Below are positions 1 through 6,498 of a DNA stretch of 15,869 nt, piece after piece. Position 1 is the stretch's first letter. Each line of letters begins with the position of its first letter. Below the pieces are notes generated by a model that saw only the letters and a program-made list of their open reading frames with translations, had not been told where the DNA came from and did not search any database. The stretch comes from HGM12669 sp048527645 (GTDB lineage: Bacteria; Bacillota; Clostridia; Oscillospirales; CAG-272). The stretch lies in NCBI GenBank assembly GCA_048527645.1, contig DBGFNI010000120.1, positions 1-15,869 on the forward strand, given 5' to 3'. The position numbers and the translations under genes were made by a program.

Positions 1-68
1 CGACAGACGCCGCATGCCAGCCGGATGACATCGCCTTGATCATCCGCCTGACCGCGCAGCCCGGATAA
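1..68 (+). CDS. C-terminal end of an upstream gene (partial)
   Basis: Reading from base 3, an open frame runs from the window edge to a TAA at 66-68 and ends in a peptide containing PDDIALIIRL. The other two forward frames close within the first 40 bases. An Asp-Asp pair followed by a hydrophobic strand close to the C-terminus resembles the end of PP2C/SpoIIE-type serine phosphatases, but about 21 residues are too few to name the protein. Two terminators follow directly, which supports this being the true 3' end of a transcribed gene. Identity is a guess; the existence of a gene end is moderately supported. Confidence 0.4.
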   Translation, partial: TDAACQPDDIALIIRLTAQPG

Positions 69-87
69 CCGCACCTGATTACCGTAT

Positions 88-116
88 CGGCGCCGCAGCG
101 CGGCGCCGTATGTTTT
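88..116 (+). terminator. Intrinsic terminator of the upstream gene (first of two)
   Basis: A GC-only inverted repeat pairs 88-96 with 100-108 around a three-base loop (AGC), and a short T run follows at 113-116. It starts 20 bases after the stop codon at 66-68. The stem is strong but the T run is short and does not directly abut the stem. Confidence 0.6.
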
Positions 117-131
117 CCGATCCGTTCCCCC

Positions 132-163
132 CGCCGGTTTTCCCCGGCGTTTTTTCTTTTTTT
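132..163 (+). terminator. Intrinsic terminator (second of two)
   Basis: CGCCGG at 132-137 pairs with CCGGCG at 144-149 around a six-base loop. It is followed at once by fourteen bases that are all T except one C (150-163). This is a textbook rho-independent terminator and insulates feoAB from the upstream gene. Confidence 0.85.
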
Positions 164-170
164 CAGCAAT

Positions 171-185
171 ATTCTTTAATAGAAT
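171..185. promoter_or_regulatory. Inverted repeat at the feoA -35 box, possible operator
   Basis: ATTCTTTAATAGAAT is a near-palindrome with arms ATTCT and AGAAT. It ends on the first base of the proposed feoA -35 box, so a bound protein could block RNA polymerase. It does not match the Bacillus Fur box (TGATAAT-type arms), although its 7-1-7 layout resembles one. The regulator is unknown. Confidence 0.3.
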
Positions 186-213
186 TGCCAAAAAATGCAT
201 TTCGGAATATGCT
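185..213 (+). promoter_or_regulatory. feoA promoter
   Basis: TTGCCA at 185-190 and TATGCT at 208-213 are separated by 17 bases, giving a sigma-A-type promoter with an expected start near base 220. This leaves a leader of about 25 bases containing GGAGA at 235-239. A small palindrome, GCTGATAACAGC at 211-222, overlaps the -10 box and the start site. Confidence 0.55.
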
Positions 214-245
214 GATAACAGCAAAATACAAATCGGAGATACATC

Positions 246-503
246 ATGAAAGAAGAAACGCGCTGCCTCTCCCGGCTTCTGCCGGGGCAAAAAGGGCGCA
301 TTGTCACATTATATCATACTCCGTGCATGAAACGGCGTTTGGAAGATATGGGCTTTATTCCGGGAAGTGAGGTAGAATGTGTGGGCTGCAGCCCCGGCTG
401 CGGCATGAAGGCATATCTCATCCGCGGCGCCGTCATTGCCCTGCGTTCGTGCGACAGCGGACGGATTCAGATCAGACAGGAGGAAACCAAGAAATGGGAC
501 TGA
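246..503 (+). CDS. feoA: FeoA, ferrous iron transport accessory protein
   Basis: This is an 85-residue cytosolic SH3-like protein that assists FeoB in Fe(II) uptake. Visible family features are the RLEDMGFIPGSEVE segment (residues 31-44) and the closing strand with LIRGAVIALR (58-67), the usual FeoA core. The start ATG follows GGAGA by six bases. The gene overlaps feoB by 10 bases, so the two are almost certainly co-translated. The protein is unusually rich in cysteine (C7, C27, C45, C48, C52, C69), and C45-x2-C48-x3-C52 occupies the loop that in many FeoA proteins reads like APLGDP. Family assignment is secure; a metal-binding role for these cysteines is only a suggestion. Confidence 0.93.
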   Translation: MKEETRCLSRLLPGQKGRIVTLYHTPCMKRRLEDMGFIPGSEVECVGCSPGCGMKAYLIRGAVIALRSCDSGRIQIRQEETKKWD

Positions 504-2404
504 CCGGTCAGGCAACCGGGCGCGGTGCGGTCGACCGGAAGCTGAAAATCGAAAAAAAGACGCCAAACGATCTGGTCATTGCCCTGGCGGGAAATCCCAA
601 TGTGGGAAAAAGCACCCTGTTCAATACGCTGACGGGAATGCATCAGCACACCGGCAACTGGCCGGGAAAAACCGTTGCGCTGGCGCAGGGCACCGCGCAC
701 TGCGACGGCACCGGCATGGTGCTGGTTGATCTGCCCGGGACCTACTCGCTGTACGCACGCTCCCCCGAGGAGCAGGTGGCACGCGATTTCATCTGCGGCG
801 GAGAGGCGGACGCCGTGGTCGTGGTCTGCGACGGCGGCGCACTGGAACGAAATCTGACGCTCGCGCTGCAAATCATGCAGCACACCGACCGCGTGATTCT
901 GTGCGTCAATTTGCTGGATGAGGCGAAGCGGCGCGGCGTTTCCGTCAATCTTTCGGCGCTCTCCGCACAGCTGGGCATTCCCGTGGTGGGCACGATCGCG
1001 CACAACAAAAAAGGGCTGCCCGCTTTGCTGCGCGCCGTTTGCGCGGTCTGCGACGGAAGCTGGGAAGCACAGCCGCGGCAGATCGACCCGCAGGCAAGCG
1101 CGGAGGAACTGGTCTCCCTCGCTCATTCGCTGTGTGTCGAATCGGTGCACAGCACACATTCCGGGCAATATCACGCAGACCGTAGGCTGGACCGTCTGCT
1201 CACCGGTCGGCTCGTCGGCTATCCCGCCATGCTCCTCTTGCTGGCAACCGTTTTTTGGATTACGATCAGCGGCGCCAATATTCTCTCTGACTGGCTGAGC
1301 GCCGGCTTCGACGTTCTGGAGCAAAAGCTGTCGGCGCTGATGCTGATGCTGCATGCACCGCCCTGGATGCACGACGCCGCAGTGTTCGGCGTTTTCAGAG
1401 TGCTGGCATGGGTTGTATCGGTGATGCTGCCGCCCATGGCGATCTTTTTCCCGCTGTTTACCCTTTTGGAGGACGCGGGCTATCTGCCGCGAATTGCCTA
1501 CAATCTCGATCGCCCGTTCTGCCGCTGCAGCGCCTGCGGCAAGCAGGCGCTGACGATGTGCATGGGCTTTGGCTGCAACGCAGCCGGGGTCACCGGCTGC
1601 CGCATCATTGATTCGCCGCGGGAGCGGCTGCTCGCGATCCTCACCAACAATTTTGTCCCCTGCAACGGGCGTTTTCCTACGCTTGTACTGATTCTGACCG
1701 TGTTTTTCAGCATCCGCTCCGACTCCTCCGTTCTCAACAGTCTCTGGTCCGCGCTGCTGCTGACCGCCGTGATTCTGATCGGCGTGCTGTTCACCTTTCT
1801 GACCACACGTTTGCTTTCCCGCACGCTGCTCAAGGGCACCCCCTCTTCCTTCACCTTGGAGCTGCCGCCATACCGCCGCCCGCGGATCGGGCAGGTGCTC
1901 ATCCGCTCCGTCTTTGACCGCACGCTGTTCGTGCTGGGCAGAGCAGCTGCCGTCGCCGCACCTGCCGGACTGATTCTCTGGCTGTGCGCAAACCTTCGCA
2001 TCGGCGGGGAAAGTCTGCTGCTGCACGCCGCAGGTTTTCTGGATCCGCTCGGCAGGCTGATGGGTCTGGACGGCGTGATTCTGATCGCGTTTATCCTGGG
2101 ATTCCCCGCAAATGAAATCGTGCTCCCCATCGCAATCATGGCATACAGCGCCGCGGGGACAATCAACCCGCTGACCGATCAGGGCACCGTGCACGCACTG
2201 CTGTGTGCCAACGGCTGGAACAGCACCACCGCCGTTTGTATGCTGCTTTTCACACTGATGCACTGGCCCTGCTCCACCACGCTTCTCACGGTGAAAAAAG
2301 AAACGGGAAGCTGGAAATGGACGGCGCTTGCGGCAGTGATCCCCACCGTCGCCGGCATGCTGTGCTGCATGCTTGTCAACGCACTCTCTCATCTTTTGAT
2401 ATAA
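494..2404 (+). CDS. feoB: FeoB, GTPase-coupled Fe(II) transporter
   Basis: FeoB is the membrane permease for ferrous iron, with an N-terminal G domain on the cytosolic side. In this 636-residue protein G1 is GNPNVGKST (33-41), the G2 region is NWPGKTV (55-61), G3 is DLPG (79-82) and G4 is NLLD (139-142). A hydrophobic permease region starts near residue 240. Gate motifs are MGFGCN near 357-362 and PCNGRFPT near 389-396, the subtype common in Clostridia rather than the PFMSC form of E. coli. The ATG at 494 was chosen because AGGAGG lies at 478-483 and the frame upstream runs through feoA. The start overlaps the feoA stop. The protein is shorter than E. coli FeoB (773 residues) and has a longer lead before G1. 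No feoC follows. Confidence 0.95.
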   Translation: MGLTGQATGRGAVDRKLKIEKKTPNDLVIALAGNPNVGKSTLFNTLTGMHQHTGNWPGKTVALAQGTAHCDGTGMVLVDLPGTYSLYARSPEEQVARDFICGGEADAVVVVCDGGALERNLTLALQIMQHTDRVILCVNLLDEAKRRGVSVNLSALSAQLGIPVVGTIAHNKKGLPALLRAVCAVCDGSWEAQPRQIDPQASAEELVSLAHSLCVESVHSTHSGQYHADRRLDRLLTGRLVGYPAMLLLLATVFWITISGANILSDWLSAGFDVLEQKLSALMLMLHAPPWMHDAAVFGVFRVLAWVVSVMLPPMAIFFPLFTLLEDAGYLPRIAYNLDRPFCRCSACGKQALTMCMGFGCNAAGVTGCRIIDSPRERLLAILTNNFVPCNGRFPTLVLILTVFFSIRSDSSVLNSLWSALLLTAVILIGVLFTFLTTRLLSRTLLKGTPSSFTLELPPYRRPRIGQVLIRSVFDRTLFVLGRAAAVAAPAGLILWLCANLRIGGESLLLHAAGFLDPLGRLMGLDGVILIAFILGFPANEIVLPIAIMAYSAAGTINPLTDQGTVHALLCANGWNSTTAVCMLLFTLMHWPCSTTLLTVKKETGSWKWTALAAVIPTVAGMLCCMLVNALSHLLI

Positions 2405-2437
2405 AGATTCTGCCCGCACGCATCAACACTCTTTTGC

Positions 2438-2492
2438 AGCAGCAGTCCCCGGAGAATACGCAAAACCGTATTCTCCGGGGACTGCTGCTTTT
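2438..2492 (+). terminator. feoAB terminator
   Basis: A perfect 23-base-pair stem (2438-2460 with 2467-2489) surrounds the loop CAAAAC and ends in a four-T run at 2489-2492. It begins 33 bases after the feoB stop. There is no T run on the opposite strand, so it looks dedicated to feoB rather than to the convergent marR gene. Confidence 0.85.
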
Positions 2493-2552
2493 GTAAATAT
2501 TATTCTGTTCTATCCTTGCCGCTGTGTAACGAAAAAGTCAAACGGCAGCGTT

Positions 2553-3026
2553 TCAATCGCTTTCAGACAAATCGTTCTGCGGGATGCCGTCCTCGCTGAT
2601 CGCCTGCAAATTTCCTGCAATCAGCTCCAGCGCGCTGTAAAACGCTTCCCGCTGCGTCTCGCTCATCCCTTTCCCGCCGATTTCAGCCGCCTGCTGCGCG
2701 CGCAGGCGAACCGTCTGTGCCGCCTGATAGCCTGCCTCTGTCAGACGGATCGGAACGCGATACTTGTTTTCCGTATTCGTTTCCTTTTCCACAAGACCCC
2801 GCGCCCGCATACTCGCAATCGCACGAGAAACGTCCGCCTTGTTGCGGTTGCAAAGCTTGCCCAGTTCGACCGGCGTAATGCCGTCCGGCCGGTGATACAT
2901 CGCCGCCAGATACAACGCATGCGGCCCCTTCAAGCCGTATTTTGCCATTTCATCCGCTTCAATTTTGCGCAAATACCGATGGATGGCGGAAATCCCGTTA
3001 GAAAATCTCACAAATCTGCTGTCCAC
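2553..3026 (-). CDS. MarR-family transcriptional regulator
   Basis: This is a 157-residue winged helix-turn-helix protein of the MarR family, which usually bind operator DNA as dimers and respond to small ligands or redox state. Helices cover roughly residues 8-45, and the DNA-binding part spans 50-82 (ITPVELGKLCNRNKADVSRAI, then MRARGLVEKE). The wing follows with YRVPIRLTEAG (89-99), and a C-terminal dimerisation helix ends in an acidic tail. The GTG at 3026 was chosen because GGAGG sits eight bases upstream. Starts further upstream, such as 3098, would lie before the predicted transcription start. Its target is not evident: it converges on feoB and lies downstream of the transketolase terminator, so it could regulate itself, feo, or distant genes. 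Only one cysteine (C59) lies in the recognition region. Confidence 0.85.
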   Translation of the reverse strand: MDSRFVRFSNGISAIHRYLRKIEADEMAKYGLKGPHALYLAAMYHRPDGITPVELGKLCNRNKADVSRAIASMRARGLVEKETNTENKYRVPIRLTEAGYQAAQTVRLRAQQAAEIGGKGMSETQREAFYSALELIAGNLQAISEDGIPQNDLSESD

Positions 3027-3033
3027 TTTTCTG

Positions 3034-3040
3034 CCCTCCG
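3034..3040 (-). promoter_or_regulatory. Ribosome-binding site that fixes the marR GTG start
   Basis: On the minus strand this reads CGGAGGG, and its GGAGG core lies eight bases before GTG at 3026. No comparable site precedes the upstream in-frame ATG codons, so translation should start at GTG. Confidence 0.7.
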
Positions 3041-3066
3041 TATTTTGTAACAGTTTCAACAAACAC

Positions 3067-3095
3067 ATCATAACACATTTTTGTTTCCGTGTCAA
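3067..3095 (-). promoter_or_regulatory. marR promoter, near consensus
   Basis: On the minus strand TTGACA (3095-3090) and TATGAT (3072-3067) are separated by exactly 17 bases. Transcription should start near 3060, giving a leader of about 34 bases. Between the start site and the ribosome site lies an interrupted repeat (TTTGT at 3063-3059 and ACAAA at 3048-3044, minus strand) that could be an autoregulatory operator; that part is weak. Confidence 0.8.
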
Positions 3096-3127
3096 CATTC
3101 CATGGTATTTTTTCTGTTTTCCCCGTT

Positions 3128-3169
3128 AAAGCGAAAACGCCTGACCGTTCCCTGCGGGAGCGGTCAGGC
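3128..3169 (-). terminator. Terminator of the rnf-transketolase cluster
   Basis: Bases 3139-3152 pair with 3156-3169, with one G-T wobble, around a three-base loop. On the minus strand the stem is followed by GTTTT and then TTT. It lies just past the end of the transketolase C-terminal subunit gene and upstream of the marR promoter, so it separates the two units. Confidence 0.8.
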
Positions 3170-3202
3170 AAGATCTGTTCGCTTTTACGCTGCAATCGCT
3201 TG

Positions 3203-4144
3203 TTATCGCTTCATTGCAATCACTTTTTCCGCTTTGTCACATATGTCCTCTGCGGTCAGGCCGTACAGCTTCAGCAGCGGCAGAACCTTTCCGCTTCGGC
3301 CGTAGCTGTCCCGCACGCCGACCCGCGCCATGGGCGTCGGGCATTTTTCACCGAGCACCTCTGCAACAGCGGAGCCCAGTCCGCCGATGATATTGTGCTC
3401 CTCCGCAGTCACCACTGCGCCGGTCTGTGCCGCGCACTGCACCACCAGCTCCTCGTCGAGCGGCTTGATGGTGTGGATGTTGACCACCTTGGCGTCAATT
3501 CCCTTTTCCCGCAGCATATCGCGGGCAATCATTGCCTGCTCTACCATTAGACCCGTTGCAAAGATCGTCACATCCTTGCCCTCTGCCAAAACAACGCCCT
3601 TGCCCATCTCAAAGCGGTAGCTTGCCGCGTCATTGAACACCGGCACGGCAAAGCGGCCGAACCGCAGATAAACCGGCCCTTCGTACAAAATCGCCGCCTC
3701 GACAGCCGCGCGTGCCTCCACCGCATCGGCAGGGTTGATGATCACCATGCCGGGGATCGTGCGCATCAGCGCAATATCCTCGTTGCACTGGTGCGTGGCA
3801 CCGTCCTCGCCGACGGAAATGCCGGCGTGCGTTGCGCCGATTTTCACATTCAGATGGGGATAGCCGACGGCGTTGCGCACCTGCTCATACGCACGTCCGG
3901 CAGCAAACATTGCAAAGGAGGAAACAAAAGGAATCCGTCCGGTTGCGGCAATGCCCGCTGCAACCGTCATCATATTGCCCTCCGCGATCCCGCAGTCAAA
4001 GAAGCGATCGGGAAATTCTTTTTTGAACATGCCTGTTTTGGTTGCCGCAGCCAGATCGGCATCCAGAACGACAAAATCGTATTTGTGTCCCAGCTCCGCC
4101 AGCGCAGCGCCGTATGCTTCTCTTGTTGCAATCTTATCAGCCAT
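3203..4144 (-). CDS. Transketolase, C-terminal subunit (split enzyme)
   Basis: This is the pyrimidine-binding plus C-terminal half of a thiamine-diphosphate transketolase (313 residues). With the N-terminal subunit it should transfer two-carbon units between pentose phosphate sugars in the cytosol. Visible features are DCGIAEGNM (50-58) with E55 as the expected glutamate contacting the ThDP aminopyrimidine ring, GEDGATHQ (112-119) followed by ED, and a C-terminal domain with the regulatory-type fold shared with E1-beta proteins. AAGGAGG precedes the ATG, only 15 bases after the N-terminal subunit stop, so the two are translationally linked. DXS and pyruvate dehydrogenase E1-beta are related, but the pairing with a 277-residue transketolase N-terminal subunit favours transketolase. 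Confidence 0.92.
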   Translation of the reverse strand: MADKIATREAYGAALAELGHKYDFVVLDADLAAATKTGMFKKEFPDRFFDCGIAEGNMMTVAAGIAATGRIPFVSSFAMFAAGRAYEQVRNAVGYPHLNVKIGATHAGISVGEDGATHQCNEDIALMRTIPGMVIINPADAVEARAAVEAAILYEGPVYLRFGRFAVPVFNDAASYRFEMGKGVVLAEGKDVTIFATGLMVEQAMIARDMLREKGIDAKVVNIHTIKPLDEELVVQCAAQTGAVVTAEEHNIIGGLGSAVAEVLGEKCPTPMARVGVRDSYGRSGKVLPLLKLYGLTAEDICDKAEKVIAMKR

Positions 4145-4159
4145 TGTCGTTGTCCTCCT

Positions 4160-4993
4160 TTACGCTTCCACAGCGGCGCGGATCTCTGCCACTGCCTGCT
4201 CATACTGTTCCTGCTTGGGCGCGGCGCCGTGCCAGCCCACTTGGTTTTCCATAAACGAGACGCCCTTGCCTTTCACGCAGTGCGCAAGAATAACAGTGGG
4301 CTTGCCCGCTGTCTGCCGTGCCTGCGCCAACGCGTCGGCAATCTGCGAAAAGTCATGTCCGTCAATGGTGATCACATGCCAGCCGAACGCCGCAAACTTC
4401 TCGTCAACCGGCGCGGAATTCATCACCTGCGCGGTGGGTCCGTCAATCTGCAAGCCGTTGATGTCCACAATCGCGCACAGATTGTCCAACTTGTAGTGCG
4501 CTGCAAACATTGCCGCTTCCCAGACCTGACCCTCTTCGATTTCACCGTCACCCAAAACGGTGTAAACACGGTAGTCCTTGTGATAAATCTTCCCGCTCAG
4601 CGCCATCCCGCAGGCAGCGGAGATGCCCAGCCCCAAAGAGCCGGAGGTCATATCCACGCCGGGCGTATGCTTCATGTCCGGATGTCCCTGCAAATAGCTG
4701 TCGATCTGCCGCAGCGTTTTCAGATCCTCACGGGGGAAATATCCCTTCTCCGCCAGCACCGCGTACAGCGCGGGACAGGTGTGCCCCTTGGAAAGCACGA
4801 ACCGGTCGCGGTCCGCCCAGTCGGGATCGTCGGGGTTTACATGCATTTCTTCGAAATACAAATAGGTAAGAAGATCGGCAATGGAGAGCGAGCCGCCCGG
4901 ATGGCCGGAGGCCGCGTGATACACACCCTCCAGAATGCCCAGACGCACATTTGCCGCTGTCCGCTTCAGCTGCTGCAATTTTGTTTGTTCCAT
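4160..4993 (-). CDS. Transketolase, N-terminal ThDP-binding subunit (split enzyme)
   Basis: This 277-residue half carries the diphosphate-binding domain of transketolase. Motifs in order are GHPGGSLS (30-37), SKGH (68-71), GSLG (118-121) and the ThDP/Mg2+ motif beginning GDGEIEEG (148-155) and ending at N179 in DINGLQIDG. The start at 4993 has AGGAG 11 bases upstream. An in-frame extension to 5200 would run back through the end of rnfB and lacks family similarity, so it was rejected. The gene starts 64 bases after the rnfB stop with no terminator between, suggesting read-through from the rnf operon. A short palindrome lies in that gap at 5019-5031. A split transketolase is common in Clostridia. 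Confidence 0.93.
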   Translation of the reverse strand: MEQTKLQQLKRTAANVRLGILEGVYHAASGHPGGSLSIADLLTYLYFEEMHVNPDDPDWADRDRFVLSKGHTCPALYAVLAEKGYFPREDLKTLRQIDSYLQGHPDMKHTPGVDMTSGSLGLGISAACGMALSGKIYHKDYRVYTVLGDGEIEEGQVWEAAMFAAHYKLDNLCAIVDINGLQIDGPTAQVMNSAPVDEKFAAFGWHVITIDGHDFSQIADALAQARQTAGKPTVILAHCVKGKGVSFMENQVGWHGAAPKQEQYEQAVAEIRAAVEA

Positions 4994-5018
4994 AGTTTGT
5001 TTTTCTCCTGTATTTTTA

Positions 5019-5031
5019 TTTGTTTCACAAA
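5019..5031 (-). repeat. Palindrome upstream of the transketolase genes
   Basis: On the minus strand it reads TTTGT-GAA-ACAAA, ending 25 bases before the transketolase N-terminal subunit ATG. The 11-base core TTGTGAAACAA recurs exactly in the ppdK leader at 15211-15221. It could be a protein operator or, in the mRNA, a small hairpin with a GAA loop. No clear promoter hexamers accompany it. Confidence 0.5.
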
Positions 5032-5057
5032 AATTTTCAGTCTGTTTGCGCCGGCGA

Positions 5058-5900
5058 TCATTCCGCTTGCACATCGGCCTCTCCCACACGGATGGAAGCG
5101 CCCTGTCCCTGCTTTTGATCCGACCAGATGATCTTGCGCGGGCAGGCGGCGACACAATCTCCGCACTGTACGCATTTTTCATAATTGATTTTCGCGACAA
5201 AATCCGTCACCGTGATCGCGCCGTGCTGACAGGTTTTTTCACACTTTTTACAGCTGATGCAGCCCACATCGCAATACTGGCGGGTCACAGCGCCCTTGTC
5301 AACCGATTTGCAGCCGACCCACACCCGGCTGTCAAAGGGAATCAACTCAATCAGGTGCTTGGGGCAGGCATCGGCACACAGACCGCATGCCTGGCATTTA
5401 TGATAATTCACTACAGCCACGCCGTTGTGAATCTCTATCGCCTCAAAGGGACACACGGCGGCACAGGTGCCAAGGCCGATGCATCCGTTGGGACACAGCT
5501 TGTCGCCGCCGCCCAGCTTCGTGGCGGCAATGCAATCCGCAACCCCTTCATATAAAAACTTTTTCTTTGCCAAATCCTTGGTTCCGCTGCACAAAACCTG
5601 CGCGCGCATCCGCACGGAGCCGGATGCTTCGACGCCCATAATGGACGCGATTTTGTTTTTCGCTTCCCCGTCCGAGACGGGACACCCGCCCGGCTTTGCG
5701 TCTCCCTTGACAATTGCCTCCGCCATTGCCGCGCAACCCGCATATCCGCAGCCGCCGCAGTTTGCGCCGGGCAGACAATCGAGCACCTGGGGAATCCGCT
5801 CATCCGTCTTCACTGCAAACACCCGGGAGGCAACCGCGAGCAAAGCGCCCAGCAAAAAGCCGAGAGCTACGAAAACAGCCAATGCAATCAATAAGTTCAT
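5058..5900 (-). CDS. rnfB: RnfB, iron-sulfur subunit of the Rnf complex
   Basis: RnfB is thought to be the entry point for electrons from reduced ferredoxin into the ion-pumping ferredoxin:NAD+ oxidoreductase. This 280-residue protein has an N-terminal membrane helix (about 3-25), then the Fe-S domain with C48, C51, C56 (ANCGGCGYAGC) and C73. Four ferredoxin-like cysteine groups follow: 136/140/146/150, 169/172/175/179, 214/217/220/224 and 243/246/249/253. The first group has the unusual spacing C-x3-C-x5-C-x3-C. Five clusters are thus suggested, more than in proteobacterial RnfB and in line with clostridial forms. The ATG at 5900 follows GGGAGG, and the gap to rnfA is 13 bases. It is the last rnf gene before the transketolase pair. 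Confidence 0.95.
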   Translation of the reverse strand: MNLLIALAVFVALGFLLGALLAVASRVFAVKTDERIPQVLDCLPGANCGGCGYAGCAAMAEAIVKGDAKPGGCPVSDGEAKNKIASIMGVEASGSVRMRAQVLCSGTKDLAKKKFLYEGVADCIAATKLGGGDKLCPNGCIGLGTCAAVCPFEAIEIHNGVAVVNYHKCQACGLCADACPKHLIELIPFDSRVWVGCKSVDKGAVTRQYCDVGCISCKKCEKTCQHGAITVTDFVAKINYEKCVQCGDCVAACPRKIIWSDQKQGQGASIRVGEADVQAE

Positions 5901-5913
5901 GCCCTCGCCTCCC

Positions 5914-6498
5914 TTAAATGGAAATCCCGGAAAATCCGGCAAACGCCATGGCAATCAGCCCCGCCGTGATCAGAACGATCGGCATGCCGGCAAACGCCTT
6001 GGGCGGCTCCGCCAGCTTCAGACGCATCCGCACGCCGGCAAAAAGGACAATCGCCAGCATAAAGCCAAGCGCCGCGGAAAACCCGTATACCAGGGATTCC
6101 AAAAAGTTATAGCCGTTCGCCACATTCTGCAAAGCAACACCCAATACCGCGCAGTTTGTCGTGATCAGCGGCAGATAAATGCCCAGCGCGTCATACAGCG
6201 CGGGGGAAAAGCGCCGCAAAAACATCTCGATAAACTGCACAAGCGCCGCGATGATCAGAATGAACGCGATGGTTTTCAGATATTCCAATTGCAAGGGAAG
6301 CAATATGAAATGGTACACCAAATAGGTCAGCGCCGAGGACAGCGTGATAACGAAAACAACCGCGCATCCCATGCCGGCAGCCGTTGAAGGCTTATCGGAA
6401 ACACCCAGAAACGGACAAATACCCAAAAACTGCACAAAAATGAAGTTTTCAATGAGAACCGCCGAGAGCATCAGAGAAAAAACCGCTCCCACACTCAT
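5914..6498 (-). CDS. rnfA: RnfA, membrane subunit of the Rnf complex
   Basis: This 194-residue integral membrane protein has about six hydrophobic helices. The motifs GICPFLG (C28) and TTNCAVLG (C116) carry the two cysteines that, with two from RnfE, are known from Rnf structures to hold a [2Fe-2S] cluster in the middle of the membrane. It therefore carries electrons across the bilayer. It overlaps the 3' end of rnfE by four bases (ATGA), and a GGGAGGTG ribosome site lies inside rnfE. The related Na+-NQR subunit NqrE is a paralogue, but gene order and neighbours identify RnfA. Confidence 0.95.
   Translation of the reverse strand: MSVGAVFSLMLSAVLIENFIFVQFLGICPFLGVSDKPSTAAGMGCAVVFVITLSSALTYLVYHFILLPLQLEYLKTIAFILIIAALVQFIEMFLRRFSPALYDALGIYLPLITTNCAVLGVALQNVANGYNFLESLVYGFSAALGFMLAIVLFAGVRMRLKLAEPPKAFAGMPIVLITAGLIAMAFAGFSGISI

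Noticed and set aside
377..493. Extending feoB upstream to base 377
   Set aside because: The added 39 residues come from feoA read in another frame, whereas AGGAGG at 478-483 clearly sets the start at 494.
467..2419. A 650-codon open frame on the minus strand opposite feoB
   Set aside because: It mirrors feoB, is rich in Gln, His, Ala and Arg, and resembles no family. It is a GC-biased codon shadow.
2467..2489. Using the long feoB hairpin as a terminator for marR too
   Set aside because: On the minus strand the stem is followed by GCAAAAG rather than a T run, so it is at best a weak stop in that direction.
3791..5131. A 446-codon open frame on the plus strand across the transketolase genes
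   Set aside because: It spans both transketolase subunits in antisense and shows no recognisable domain.
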